DNA of 64,000 nt from Pandoraea pulmonicola (GCF_000815105.2 NZ_CP010310.2:4402001-4466000); one strand, 5' to 3'; positions 50,405 to 60,055 are shown, counted from the stretch's first letter. Notes: generated by a model not told the origin, from the letters alone. Made by a program: numbers and translations.

Positions 50405-51136
50405 ATGAAGAAGATGCTGCTTCTGACCGCCGCCACGCTCATGCCGTTGGCCGCGCACGCGACAAACCCACTCGTCACGGACGACACCGGCACCCAGGAC
50501 ACCGGCAACTGGCAGCTCGAGCTCAACAGCGAGTGGATCACGCAGCCGAGCGCGCGCCAGCAGCAATGGACGAACACGTTGACCTACGGCGTGCTGCCCA
50601 ATCTCGACGTCGCGATTCAGGCCCCCTACCAGCGCATGCGCCCCGATGGCGATGGCTGGACGAGCGGTTTCACCGATTTGCAGTTGCAGGCGAAATGGCG
50701 CTTTCTCGAAGGCGAGACATGGAGTCTTGGCCTCAAGCCCTTCGTTTCGCTGCCGACGGCCAGTACCGACCGCGGTCTCGGCAACGGCCGCGCCACGACC
50801 GGCGCGAACCTGCTGCTGCAGTACAACCTCGATCGCTGGACGTTCCTTGCCAACGTCGGCTACACCTGGAACAACAACAGCATTGGCAACCGCCAGAGCC
50901 TGTGGAGTGCGTCGACGGCCGTTCTGTTCAGCGTGACGGACACCGTTCGCCTGGTCGCCGACATCGGTCTGGCCACCAACCCCGACACCACCACGCAAAC
51001 GAAGCCGGCCTATGCGCTGGTCGGCGCCATCTACAGCCCGACGAAAGATCTCGACCTCGACGTCGGCTACAAGCGCGGCCTGAACCCCGCCTCGCTGGGC
51101 CACTCGGTGCAGGCCGGCGTCACCATTCGCTGGTAG
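50405..51136 (+). CDS. Outer-membrane beta-barrel, MetA-pathway/phenol-degradation-like
   Basis: 243 residues from ATG 50405 after GAGGGAG. Signal peptide MKKMLLLTAATLMPLAAHA. The rest alternates amphipathic beta strands (WQLELNSEWI, GLKPFVSLPTAST, LQYNLDRWTFLANVGYTWNN) and ends GVTIRW, with a terminal aromatic residue typical of Bam-assembled barrels. It resembles the outer-membrane proteins of PF13557. Transport substrate unknown. Confidence 0.85.
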   Translation: MKKMLLLTAATLMPLAAHATNPLVTDDTGTQDTGNWQLELNSEWITQPSARQQQWTNTLTYGVLPNLDVAIQAPYQRMRPDGDGWTSGFTDLQLQAKWRFLEGETWSLGLKPFVSLPTASTDRGLGNGRATTGANLLLQYNLDRWTFLANVGYTWNNNSIGNRQSLWSASTAVLFSVTDTVRLVADIGLATNPDTTTQTKPAYALVGAIYSPTKDLDLDVGYKRGLNPASLGHSVQAGVTIRW

Positions 51137-51244
51137 ACGCACGACAGGACAGACGGATGGATGGACGGGCAGACAGCCGCCGCCCACGCGACGGCCGCCC
51201 GCACCGCCAGCCATACACTTCACATCGGCGCAAACAACAACGCG

Positions 51245-52120
51245 TCAACAGCAAGCCTGATGCCGCACCTTGCAGGTCTGCAGCACCTCATCGGGCGGAC
51301 GAAGCCACCAATCCTGCGACGAGAAGATCTCGACTTCGTGCATGCCTTCGTACCCCTGCGCCTCGACGAGCGCGCGCGCGGCGGGAATGTCGATGACGCC
51401 GTCGCCCATCATGCCGCGATCGAGCAGCAGATCGCGCGTGGGCACACGCCAGTCGCAGATGTGGAACGCGAGCAAGCGCTTCTTCCCGGCCCGGGCGATC
51501 TGCGCCGGCAGTTGCGGATCCCACCACACGTGATAGAGATCGACCGCGATCCCCAATCCCTCGTCGCCCAGTTCGTCGCACAGATCGTTGGCCTGCGCCA
51601 TGGTGTTCACGCAGGCGCGGTCGGCAGCGTACATCGGATGCAACGGCTCGATCGCCAACGGCATGCCGACCCCGCGCGAGTAGTCGAGCAGTTCGGCAAT
51701 CCCGTCGCGCACCTGCGCACGCGCGCCGGCGATGTCCTTCGAGCCGACCGGCAAACCGCCGACGACCAGCACGAGACACTGCGCCCCCACGGCAAGCGCC
51801 TCATCGACCGCACGCCGGTTGTCGTCGCGCGCCGCCTGTCGCCCGGCCGCGTCCGCCGCGGGGAACATGCCGCCGCGGCAATAGCCGGTGACGGTCAGAT
51901 CGTGCGCACGAATTCGCCGCGCCGTCTCCGCCAGCCCGAGTTCCGCCACCTGGTCGCGCCACGGCGAAATGCCCCGAATGCCGTGCCGCGCAATGCCGTC
52001 GATGATGGCGTCGAGCCGCCATTGCTGGCGCACCGTCGCCGTATTGATCGACAGTTTCTCCGCCGGCGGCGGCACGTAGCCCCGCGCCTCCCCCGTCCCT
52101 CCCTTCATCGCCGTGCTCAT
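51245..52120 (-). CDS. Sugar phosphate isomerase/epimerase (xylose isomerase-like TIM barrel)
   Basis: 291 residues; ATG 52120 overlaps the stop of the upstream gene (ATGA). Features of the AP-endonuclease-2 superfamily: LAIEPLHPMYAADRA, GIAVDLYHVWWDPQL, LLAFHICDWRVPT and IEGMHEVEIFS-like YEGMHEVEIFS, which supply the metal-binding Glu, Asp, His. Third gene of a sugar-type catabolic set. Substrate unknown. Confidence 0.9.
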   Translation of the reverse strand: MSTAMKGGTGEARGYVPPPAEKLSINTATVRQQWRLDAIIDGIARHGIRGISPWRDQVAELGLAETARRIRAHDLTVTGYCRGGMFPAADAAGRQAARDDNRRAVDEALAVGAQCLVLVVGGLPVGSKDIAGARAQVRDGIAELLDYSRGVGMPLAIEPLHPMYAADRACVNTMAQANDLCDELGDEGLGIAVDLYHVWWDPQLPAQIARAGKKRLLAFHICDWRVPTRDLLLDRGMMGDGVIDIPAARALVEAQGYEGMHEVEIFSSQDWWLRPPDEVLQTCKVRHQACC

Positions 52121-53286
52121 GCTTCCACCCCGTTCACCGCCAGCCAGAGCTTCATCCGATAGGCGGCCAGCGCGGGATCCTCGATCAACTGCGCGGCAGT
52201 CGCCAGCCGGAACAACTCGCAGTAATGCCAGAGGCTGCGCGCGCTCTGTTGGCCACCGACCATGGCGAAATGATCCTGATGTCCGTTGAGCCAGGCCATG
52301 AAGACGACCCCCGACTTGTAGAACCGCGTGGGCGCCGCGAAGATATGCCGCGAGAGCGGCACGGTCGGCGCCAGAATCGCGTCGAACGTTGCCCGATCGC
52401 CACGCCCCAGTGCATCGAGCGCCGCGGAGGCGGCGGGCGCAATGGCATCGAAGATGCCGAGCAGCGCATCCGAATATCCGTGTGCATCGCCAGCGATCAG
52501 TTCGGCATAGTTGAAGTCGTCGCCCGTGTACATGCGAACGCCCTTGGGCAAGCGACGCCGCATGGCGATTTCCTTGTCCTTGTCGAGCAGCGAAATCTTG
52601 ATGCCGTCGACTTTCCCGGGCTGCGCCTCGATCACTTGCAGGCAGACATCCATCGCCCGATCGAGATCGCTGTGTCCCCAATAGCCCGCCAGCGCCGGAT
52701 CGAACATATCGCCGAGCCAGTGCAGAATCACCGGCTCGCGCACCTGCCGCAGAATCCGCTCGTACACGCGCAAATAGTCCTCCGGCCCCGACGCGGCCGC
52801 AGCCAGCGCGCGGCTTGCCATCAGGATGATGCGCCCGCCCGCGGCCTCCACCGCGCCGACCTGCTCCTCGTAGGCGCGAATCACGTCGTCGACCGTGAGC
52901 CCGGGCGCAGGCGCCAGATGGTCCGTCCCCGCGCCGCAGGCGATACCTGCGCCGGGATGCCGCCTGGCCTGCGCTACGCTGCGCCGGATCAGTTCGAGCG
53001 ACGTCGGCCAGTCGAGGCCCATGCCCCGCTGCGCGGTATCCATCGCCTCGGCCACGCCGAGTCCCAGCGAGAACAGACGTTCGCGGTAGGCCAGCGTGGC
53101 GTCCCAGTCGATGGCGGCCGTCAGCCACGGGTCGGCCGTCGAGCGCGAATCGGCCACCACGTGGGCGGCGGAAAACGCGATGCGATTCATCTTCGGCGAC
53201 GGCTTCGCTTGCCACGTGCGTTCGGTACGCACGGTGAATGGCGCGAGTTGCCCGTCACGGTCGATGAGCTTGAGTGTCGGCGCCAT
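52117..53286 (-). CDS. DUF993 / dihydrodipicolinate synthase-like protein
   Basis: 389 residues. A TIM-barrel aldolase-like protein of the DUF993 group: MGLDWPTSLELIRRSVAQAR, IACGAGTDHLAP, ILMASRALAAAASGPEDYLR, VILHWLGDMFDPALAGYWGH, and VDGIKISLLDKDKEIAMRRR. The KIS Lys is the likely Schiff-base residue. It starts three bases after the oxidoreductase gene's stop. The trio of Gfo/Idh oxidoreductase, DUF993 and isomerase is a recurring catabolic unit. Confidence 0.9.
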   Translation of the reverse strand: MAPTLKLIDRDGQLAPFTVRTERTWQAKPSPKMNRIAFSAAHVVADSRSTADPWLTAAIDWDATLAYRERLFSLGLGVAEAMDTAQRGMGLDWPTSLELIRRSVAQARRHPGAGIACGAGTDHLAPAPGLTVDDVIRAYEEQVGAVEAAGGRIILMASRALAAAASGPEDYLRVYERILRQVREPVILHWLGDMFDPALAGYWGHSDLDRAMDVCLQVIEAQPGKVDGIKISLLDKDKEIAMRRRLPKGVRMYTGDDFNYAELIAGDAHGYSDALLGIFDAIAPAASAALDALGRGDRATFDAILAPTVPLSRHIFAAPTRFYKSGVVFMAWLNGHQDHFAMVGGQQSARSLWHYCELFRLATAAQLIEDPALAAYRMKLWLAVNGVEA

Positions 53287-53289
53287 GAC

Positions 53290-54453
53290 TCACGCTCCTT
53301 CGCGGCCGGAGAGTTCCGGCACGTCTAGCCAGCGGCGCTCGCGCCAGCTTTGCAGACCAAGCTCCACGAGCTGCACCCCCTTGGCGCCTTCAAGCAGGTT
53401 CCACTTGAATTCGCCCTCGCCCGCCACGTGGCGCAGGAACAGTTCCCATTGCACCTTGAACGCGTTGTCGTAGACCGTGGTGTCCGGCACCTTGACCCAG
53501 TCGTCGAAGAAGTCGTGCGTCTGACGCACGTCCGGGTTCCACACCGGCTTGGGCGTGTTCACGCGCGACTGGGTCCAGCAGTCGGTCAGCCCCGCCACGG
53601 CCGAACCATGCGTGCCGTCGACCTGGAACGTGACGAGATCGTCGCGACGCACACGCACGCACCACGAACTGTTGAGCTGCACGATCACGCCGTTCTCGAG
53701 TTCGAACGTCGCGTAGGCGGCATCGTCGGCCGTCGCCTTGTAGGGCTTGCCCTGCTCGTCCCAACGCTGGGGGATGTGCGTCGCACCCAGGCACGACACG
53801 CTCGTCACCTTGCCGAAGACGTTATCGAGCACATAGCGCCAGTGGCACAGCATGTCGAGAATGATGCCGCCGCCGTCCTCGCTGCGATAGTTCCACGACG
53901 GACGCTGCGTCGGCTGCAGATCGCCTTCGAAGACCCAGTAGCCGAATTCGCCGCGCACCGACAGTACCTGACCGAAGAAACCCGCGTCGTTGAGCAGTTG
54001 CAGCTTGCGCAGCCCGGGCAGCCAGAGTTTGTCCTGCACCACGCCGTGCTTGACGCCCGCCGCCTGCACCGCGCGATACAGATCGAGCGCTTCGGCGAGA
54101 TTCGTCGCCACCGGCTTTTCGCAGTAGATGTGCTTGCCCGCCTGCACCGCACGCTTGAGCAGCGCGGGGCGCGCCTGCGTGGTGGCCGCATCGAAGAACA
54201 CCGTGTCGTCGGGATTCGCGAGCGCCTTGTCCAGATCGGCGCTCCAGCGCTCGATGCCGTACTGTTTGGCGAGTGCGGCGATCTTCTCGGCGTTGCGACC
54301 GACCAGAATCGGGTCGGGCATGAGACGGTCGCCGTTCGCCAGCGTCACGCCCCCTTGTTTGCGAATCTCCACGATGGAGCGGATCAAGTGCTGGTTCATG
54401 CCCATGCGACCGGTCACGCCGTGCATAATGATGCCGATTCGAAGCGTTGCCAT
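53290..54453 (-). CDS. Gfo/Idh/MocA-family oxidoreductase
   Basis: 387 residues. N-terminal NAD(P) Rossmann start LRIGIIMHGVTGRMGMNQHL, dehydrogenase motif YCEKPVATNLAEALD (EKP), and a C-terminal alpha/beta domain with GGGIILDMLCHWRYVLD. It oxidises a sugar or polyol. First gene of the three-gene set; the GTATAC-centred element upstream may regulate it. Confidence 0.92.
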   Translation of the reverse strand: MATLRIGIIMHGVTGRMGMNQHLIRSIVEIRKQGGVTLANGDRLMPDPILVGRNAEKIAALAKQYGIERWSADLDKALANPDDTVFFDAATTQARPALLKRAVQAGKHIYCEKPVATNLAEALDLYRAVQAAGVKHGVVQDKLWLPGLRKLQLLNDAGFFGQVLSVRGEFGYWVFEGDLQPTQRPSWNYRSEDGGGIILDMLCHWRYVLDNVFGKVTSVSCLGATHIPQRWDEQGKPYKATADDAAYATFELENGVIVQLNSSWCVRVRRDDLVTFQVDGTHGSAVAGLTDCWTQSRVNTPKPVWNPDVRQTHDFFDDWVKVPDTTVYDNAFKVQWELFLRHVAGEGEFKWNLLEGAKGVQLVELGLQSWRERRWLDVPELSGREGA

Positions 54454-54560
54454 TGCGTAATCTCCTGTGACTTCCCTTGTAGCGATGCCCTTTCGAGTGC
54501 CGTCGGCACGTCGTCGTCCGAAACGGTCCGGGGTTGGCCATCGAAACTCCCGAACCTCAT

Positions 54561-54580
54561 TTAAATTTCGTATACCTAAT
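54561..54580 (-). promoter_or_regulatory. Possible GTATAC-centred operator upstream of the sugar-type operon
   Basis: ATTAGGTATACGAAATTTAA on the minus strand has a GTATAC dyad in an AT-rich context about 115 bases before the oxidoreductase start. FadR-subgroup GntR operators often share a GTATAC-type core. Weak evidence. Confidence 0.3.
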
Positions 54581-54624
54581 TGTTTTCGATAGCCTCGACC
54601 ATTGAATCCACCCCCTTCCCCCGT

Positions 54625-56076
54625 TCAGTGCGCCGCCATTGCTTTCAATGCCGCCCAGGCCGGCATCGCGTTGCTGGCAAAGCCGACGCCATGGAGATCG
54701 TCGAGCGCGATATCGCCTTCGGTCACGCGCAACCGCAGCGCCCCGCCGCTGCCATCGACGCCTTCGCTTCGCGTCTCGCGCCATTCGTACAGCGCCGGGT
54801 GTCCGCTCGCGAATGAGCGCTGCTCCCCCACATCGACGCCGGGCATGCCGGCCACATAGTGATGCCCGTTGCGCTCGATGTGCGTCACGCCCAGCAGCGC
54901 GGCCAGCGCCAGGTCCTGTTGCACGGCAAGTCCTGCCTGGCAGGTCAGATCCTCCGCCGTCATGAAATACCGGCGCATCCCCGCCTGAGCGTTCCAGTGC
55001 TCGCAACGCGCGCGGTTGAGAATCGACTTGTAGAGTCCCTTGCAACTCTTGCTCGACACGGCGCGATAGCCGAGCTCGCGGGCACGAACGAACGCGTCGA
55101 GCGTGTCGTCGGACTCGTCGATCATCATCGGCACCGTGCTCGCGAGCGGGCCGAGCGGGTGACGCAACGCCACGGCGCGCGCCAGTGGTTGCTCCACGTA
55201 CCGCACGCGGCGCACCAGATCGGCGAGTCGCGCGTCGCGCTCGATGGATCGCCAGAAAGCGAGGAACGCGCCGGCGTCGGCGTACTGCTCGTTGCCGTCG
55301 AGGGTGACGCGATACGCCGGACAGCGCACCTCGAGCAGCGAGGCGATCTCGGTCAGACGATCGCGGTCCTGCCGCGGATCGCCGCCGAGCTTGAGCTTGA
55401 ATTCGCGTGGACGACAGGCGCGCACGACGGCGTCGAGCGTGGCGGGCAGGCCATCGTCAGGAAGCCCGGGCGCCCTGTCATCGGCAATGATATCGGCCAT
55501 ACCGACGGTGTGACGCAGCGCCAGCGAGCGCATCGGCCGCAGATCGGCCAGCATGGCGTCGATGTCGAAACCCTCGAGATCGGGCGCGAGCCGCGTGCGG
55601 CCGACGCCGGGCACGTTGCGCCGCATCGCCTCGAAGAACGACACGTTCAGCGCACGGCAAACGCCGTCGAGCACCGCCTTGTCGATCTGCGCCTGTCCGA
55701 ACGACGCCACCAGTGGGTTCAGGCCCAGCGTCGCCGCCTCACGCAGTTGCGCCGGATACTGACGCTCGAAGCGCCCGAAGGCCGTACCGGGCGCGTCGTC
55801 GTCCAGTGCGAGCCGGCGCGCCAGCCGAAGCGACGCGCGCAACTGCTCGGTGTTTTGCGCCTGCGTGAGTTCCGGCGACTTGTCGAACCACTTCGGCACC
55901 ATCAGTTCGGCACTCGCACCGACGGCTTCCCGGCCGTCTAACAGGCGCACGCCGACGCGCACGAACGCCTGCGTCGCGTGGCGCAACGTGACCGCGCCGA
56001 AGCGAAACGGCAGCCGCAAGGCGACGTCGCGCTCGAACAGTTCACAAAACGTCAGGGTGAGTTTGACCGCTGACAT
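54625..56076 (-). CDS. Enolase-superfamily (mandelate racemase/muconate lactonizing-type) enzyme
   Basis: 483 residues. The barrel shows the superfamily metal ligands: VTLDGNEQYADAG (Asp), VRYVEQPLARA (Glu) and MMIDESDDTLDAF (Asp/Glu), preceded by EFKLKLGGDPRQD where the catalytic Lys-x-Lys would be (KLK). The protein abstracts a proton alpha to a carboxylate; substrate unknown. It is about 170 bases upstream of the oxidoreductase gene and co-directed, so acid-sugar degradation is plausible. Confidence 0.88.
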   Translation of the reverse strand: MSAVKLTLTFCELFERDVALRLPFRFGAVTLRHATQAFVRVGVRLLDGREAVGASAELMVPKWFDKSPELTQAQNTEQLRASLRLARRLALDDDAPGTAFGRFERQYPAQLREAATLGLNPLVASFGQAQIDKAVLDGVCRALNVSFFEAMRRNVPGVGRTRLAPDLEGFDIDAMLADLRPMRSLALRHTVGMADIIADDRAPGLPDDGLPATLDAVVRACRPREFKLKLGGDPRQDRDRLTEIASLLEVRCPAYRVTLDGNEQYADAGAFLAFWRSIERDARLADLVRRVRYVEQPLARAVALRHPLGPLASTVPMMIDESDDTLDAFVRARELGYRAVSSKSCKGLYKSILNRARCEHWNAQAGMRRYFMTAEDLTCQAGLAVQQDLALAALLGVTHIERNGHHYVAGMPGVDVGEQRSFASGHPALYEWRETRSEGVDGSGGALRLRVTEGDIALDDLHGVGFASNAMPAWAALKAMAAH

Positions 56077-56160
56077 ACGTCAGTCCCCAGGAAATGGCTG
56101 TCGTAACCGGATCGCCACGAGGGCGGGTGCAAGCAGTGAGGCGGGCGCTGCCCGCTGGCG

Positions 56161-57027
56161 TCACTCGTCGAGATTCCCCTGTGCGTAGAAGTGCGAGCGG
56201 ATCTGACGCGTCAGGCGCGCGAACGCCGGGTCGCCCATCACGTCGAGCCCGCGCGGACGCGGCAGCTTCACGTCGTAGATGGCGGCGATGCTGCCTGGGC
56301 GCTCCGACATCACGACCACACGGTCCGACAGGAACACCGCCTCCGGAATGCTGTGCGTAATGAGCAATACGGTCTTGCCCGTGGACAACCAGATGCGCTG
56401 CAGCTCCAGGTTCATCTTTTCCCGCGTCATGGCGTCGAGCGCACCGAAGGGCTCGTCCATGAGCAGGATCTTCGGGTCGTGCACCAGCGCGCGGCAGATG
56501 GCGGCGCGTTGCTGCATGCCGCCCGAAAGCTGCCACGGCAATTTGTGCGCGAAATCCGTGAGCCCCGCCATCTCGATGAGCGCCTTCGCGCGCGGCAGAT
56601 AGGTCGCGCGATCGAGCTTGCGGACCTCGATCTGCAGCATGATGTTCGACAGGATGTCGCGCCATGCGAGCAACACGGCGCTCTGGAACACCATGCCGAT
56701 ATCGTCCGGTGGACCGTCGACCGGCTTGCCGTTCACGATCAATCGCCCTTCGGTCGCGGGCAGCAGCCCCGCGGCAATCTTCAGCAGCGTGCTCTTGCCG
56801 CAGCCACTGGGGCCGACGATCGACACGAACTCGCCGGGCGCGACATCGAGCGAGACGGGATCGAGCGAGCGCACCGATCCCTCCTTCGTGTCGTATGTCT
56901 TGGCGATGCCGTCGAAGCGGATCATCGGCTCGACGCGCGAGGGCTCTCCGTGCATCCCGGATGCTTCGGGGACTTTCACCGGCACCGGGGGCAACTCGGT
57001 CAGCACACGTTCCACGGGGCGATTCAT
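56161..57027 (-). CDS. NitT/TauT-type ABC importer ATPase
   Basis: 288 residues; ATG 57027 overlaps the stop of the binding-protein gene. Walker A GPSGCGKS, Q-loop MVFQSAVLLAW, signature LSGGMQQR, Walker B ILLMDEPFGALD and switch ITHSIPEAV are intact. Order in the operon is permease, binding protein, ATPase. Confidence 0.94.
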   Translation of the reverse strand: MNRPVERVLTELPPVPVKVPEASGMHGEPSRVEPMIRFDGIAKTYDTKEGSVRSLDPVSLDVAPGEFVSIVGPSGCGKSTLLKIAAGLLPATEGRLIVNGKPVDGPPDDIGMVFQSAVLLAWRDILSNIMLQIEVRKLDRATYLPRAKALIEMAGLTDFAHKLPWQLSGGMQQRAAICRALVHDPKILLMDEPFGALDAMTREKMNLELQRIWLSTGKTVLLITHSIPEAVFLSDRVVVMSERPGSIAAIYDVKLPRPRGLDVMGDPAFARLTRQIRSHFYAQGNLDE

Positions 57028-58181
57028 TTCGGCACGAACTCCAGCGAGTAGTAATCCTCGGCCTTGCCGGCCGTGGCCGCGTCCACGCCACCGTACTTGA
57101 CCATCAGGTCGAGCGTGGCCGCCATGTCCTTCGGATCGAAGCGCAAAGCGGGCAGGTTTTGGGTGCTGGCCGTGTGCAGCAGAGGAATCGTAGCCTCCCA
57201 GCTCTTCGCCAGCGTCTCGGGCTTGCCGGCCTTCGGATTGATCTTGAGCATGGCGGCCACGGCGTCCTTGGGCGACTGCGTCGCGGCCTGCACCGACTTC
57301 GATGCCGCACGCAGGAAGCGACGCAGCAGATCCGGGTTCGACTTGAGCATTTCCTTGCGTGCGATGATGCCGCCGTTGACCGGATTCACCCCCGAGTCCG
57401 CGAACAGCAGCGCGCGCACGGGCTTGCCGGTGATCTCCTCGATGATCGGCTTCTGGTCGTTCACGTTGCCGAGCAGCAGATCGGCGCGACCGTTGACCAC
57501 CGCGTTGCGCTTGGTGGTCGCGTCGCCGGACACGGGCTTGTAGTCCGCGTCGCCGAGTCGATTCGCCTTGAGGTAGACCGGCCAGAGTTGCGAGAGCGAG
57601 TCGCCGGGCGTCATGGCCACGGTGCGCCCCTTGATGTCGGCGGGCTTCACGATGTTCTTCTCGGCGAAGCCCATCACCGATGCCGGACTCTTCTGCAACA
57701 TCACCCCGACGGTCACGACCGGCGCGCCTTTCGCGGCGGCCTTCATCATGGTGCTGACGTCGGCATAGCCGAGCGTGGTCGAGCCGGCCGCGACCGCTTG
57801 CACCGTGACGGCCGAGCCACGCCCTTCCTGGATGTCGAGATCGATGTTCTCCGCTGCGAAGTAGCCGCGCTCGATGCCGAGGTAGAACGGCGCGTGCTCG
57901 CCGTAGGTGTACCAGTTGAGCATCAGCGTGACCTTGTCGCGCGCCTGCGCGGGCGACGCCATGCCGAGCGCGATGACGGCACCGGCGGCGAGCGTGCCGA
58001 CGCAACGCATCAGGTATCCAAAGTCCGGAATGGGCAAAAGACGAGGCGCGAGGCGTGTCAGGGGTGTCAGGGTTTTCAGACGTGTCGGGCGGGCCGCCGG
58101 GCGGCGAAGCGGGCGTGCGGCCGATCTTGGCGCCGATATCCATCGCGACACGATAGCGTGCCACGCGTCCATTCGAGTCAT
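57024..58181 (-). CDS. NitT/TauT-type ABC importer substrate-binding protein
   Basis: The body matches the NMT1/THI5-like group (KVTLMLNWYTYGEHAPFYLG, IEEITGKPVRALLFADSGVN, LLRRFLRAASKSVQ). With ATG 58181, which has a GGAGA ribosome binding site, a 57-residue Arg-rich extension precedes the signal peptide; ATG 58010 would give a normal signal start (MRCVGTLAAGAVIALGMASP). The real start may therefore be internal. Such proteins bind sulfonates, pyrimidines or similar small compounds. Confidence 0.88.
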   Translation of the reverse strand: MTRMDAWHAIVSRWISAPRSAARPLRRPAARPTRLKTLTPLTRLAPRLLPIPDFGYLMRCVGTLAAGAVIALGMASPAQARDKVTLMLNWYTYGEHAPFYLGIERGYFAAENIDLDIQEGRGSAVTVQAVAAGSTTLGYADVSTMMKAAAKGAPVVTVGVMLQKSPASVMGFAEKNIVKPADIKGRTVAMTPGDSLSQLWPVYLKANRLGDADYKPVSGDATTKRNAVVNGRADLLLGNVNDQKPIIEEITGKPVRALLFADSGVNPVNGGIIARKEMLKSNPDLLRRFLRAASKSVQAATQSPKDAVAAMLKINPKAGKPETLAKSWEATIPLLHTASTQNLPALRFDPKDMAATLDLMVKYGGVDAATAGKAEDYYSLEFVPK

Positions 58182-58295
58182 GCCAGTCTCCTTGTGTCGT
58201 TCTTCTTTCGGGGGGATGCGGCGAGCCACGCCCGATCGAATCAGGCAGGCTGCGGCGGAATCGGAATGCGGGAGCGTTGCGCGACGGCGCGGCGC

Positions 58296-59096
58296 TCAGG
58301 TACTGACGTAGTCGTCGCGATGCGAGGCGTGCCACGGAATCATCACGCGCTCGACCCTGTCGACGAGCACGAACAACACCACGCCGACAAGCGAGAGCAG
58401 GATGAGCGCCGCGAACATCAGCGGCAGATCGAAGTTGCCGTTGGCCACTTGCAGCACGTAGCCGATGCCCGAGTTGGCGCCGACGAACTCGCCGACCACG
58501 GCGCCCACGACGGCGAGCGTGACCGACACTTTCAGGCCACTGAAGATGCTCGGCAGCGCGAACGGCAGGCTGATCTTGAGAAACGTCTGCAGACGGCTCG
58601 CCTTCATCGAGCGCACCAGGTCGATCATGTCGCGATCGACCGACTTGAAGCCCATCACCGTGGACACGACGACCGGGAAGAAGCCGAGCAGAAACGCCGT
58701 GACGATCTTGGGCACGATGCCGAAGCCGAACCAGACCACGAGCAGCGGCGCGATCGCGATCTTCGGGATCGACTGCGAGAAGACGAGCAGCGGGTAGACG
58801 TAGCTCTCCACGAGCCGCGAGTACGCGATGACCATCGCGAGCGGCACGCCGATCAGGGCCGAGAGGAGGAAGCCGCCGACGGTGGCGTAGGTTGTCACCA
58901 GCGTCTCGCTCCAGAGCTTGGGCCAATCGACCACGAGCTGACGGATCACGACAAGCGGATCGGGAACAAGATACGGCTTGATGTGGAAAAGCTGAATGAC
59001 CAGTTCCCAGCCAACGATGATGAAGGCGATCAGGGCGATGGGCCGGAATGCACGAGACTCGAATACCTTACGAACCAACGGTGTCGCTTGCGCCAT
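58296..59096 (-). CDS. NitT/TauT-type ABC importer permease
   Basis: 266 residues with about six membrane segments and the EAA loop DLVRSMKASRLQTFLKISLP. First gene of the leftward importer operon. The conserved element at 59191-59210 lies about 100 bases upstream of its start. Confidence 0.93.
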   Translation of the reverse strand: MAQATPLVRKVFESRAFRPIALIAFIIVGWELVIQLFHIKPYLVPDPLVVIRQLVVDWPKLWSETLVTTYATVGGFLLSALIGVPLAMVIAYSRLVESYVYPLLVFSQSIPKIAIAPLLVVWFGFGIVPKIVTAFLLGFFPVVVSTVMGFKSVDRDMIDLVRSMKASRLQTFLKISLPFALPSIFSGLKVSVTLAVVGAVVGEFVGANSGIGYVLQVANGNFDLPLMFAALILLSLVGVVLFVLVDRVERVMIPWHASHRDDYVST

Positions 59097-59190
59097 GAGT
59101 TGTCTCCATCCTTGGCGAGGTACGGCCGGTCGTGCGCGAGATCACGTCTCTCGCATCGCCGGCATGTGATGTAAGCGCGCTTCGTGTTTT

Positions 59191-59210
59191 GTTACCAACT
59201 GGTTAATTAT
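59191..59210. promoter_or_regulatory. Candidate TetR operator upstream of the importer operon
   Basis: GTTACCAACTGGTTAATTAT matches the element in front of tetR (59909-59928, opposite strand) at 16 of 20 positions, differing only in the middle and at the last base. Shared motif GTTACCAA-N3-GTTAATTA. Confidence 0.65.
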
Positions 59211-59255
59211 CTTAGGCAGGCGAAATTGGGCTGTCAACGGTCGGACATCAAAAAA

Positions 59256-59900
59256 TCAACCGATCAGTAGATACCCCAAGACCATGTCGATCATGTGCTG
59301 CAGACGTTCGAGCCGCGCCTTGGGCGTGGCCAGATCGCGTCCGAAGACGGTGCACAGCGTGGCGTTGTTCGACAGGTAGAAGTAGCCGAGTGCGGCGATG
59401 GAAATATAGAGTTGAAGCGGGTCGACGCCACCGCGAAAGAGCTTCTCCCGATGTCCGCGCGCGAGGATTTCGCCGAGCGTATCGATCAATGGCGAGTTGA
59501 GCGAGCGGATATCGGTGGAACGGCGCAAATGCTGCGCGTGGTACAGGTTTTCGCTGTTCAGGAGCGAGAGAAACTCGGGGTGTGCGAGATAGTACTCCCA
59601 CGTGAAGGTGACGAGCGCCCGAATGGCGTCGATGGGCGGGAGATCGAGCAGACGCAGTTCGGCTTCGGCATCGCGAATGCCGCGATAGGTGTCTTCCATC
59701 ACGGCGAGAAACAGCTCGTCCTTGCTCTTGAAGTAGTAGTAGAGCATGCGCTTGTTGGAGCCGGCGCGCTCGGCGATGGCCTCCACGCGCGCACCTTCGT
59801 AGCCGCGCAACGAAAATTCGTCGCGCGCGGCGGCAAGGATCTGCGCCCGCGTGCGATCGGCGTTTCGCGTGGCGCGCGTGACTTGAGAATCGTTCGGCAT
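59256..59900 (-). CDS. TetR-family transcriptional regulator
   Basis: 214 residues. The N-terminal helix-turn-helix reads RAQILAAARDEFSLRGYEGA ... VEAIAERAGSNKRMLYYYFK, and the C-terminal domain is all-helical. It is upstream of, and co-directed with, the importer genes; both start regions carry the same 20-base element, which suggests autoregulation and importer control. Confidence 0.93.
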   Translation of the reverse strand: MPNDSQVTRATRNADRTRAQILAAARDEFSLRGYEGARVEAIAERAGSNKRMLYYYFKSKDELFLAVMEDTYRGIRDAEAELRLLDLPPIDAIRALVTFTWEYYLAHPEFLSLLNSENLYHAQHLRRSTDIRSLNSPLIDTLGEILARGHREKLFRGGVDPLQLYISIAALGYFYLSNNATLCTVFGRDLATPKARLERLQHMIDMVLGYLLIG

Positions 59901-59908
59901 GAGCGACC

Positions 59909-59928
59909 TTAATTAACTGTTTGGTAAC
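59909..59928. promoter_or_regulatory. Candidate TetR operator at its own promoter
   Basis: Read on the minus strand, GTTACCAAACAGTTAATTAA sits eight bases before the TetR start, a position suited to autorepression. See the partner site at 59191-59210. Confidence 0.65.
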
Positions 59929-60055
59929 ACAAATACTAAACCAGGGGATTCGACAAGTGAAGCGTCGGCATACGATGCGTCCGCGCGGGAGGCGGTGAAA
60001 ATGCACGCGACACGCATGATTTTCGGAGAGCCGATAAAGTTAATGTCATAAATGC

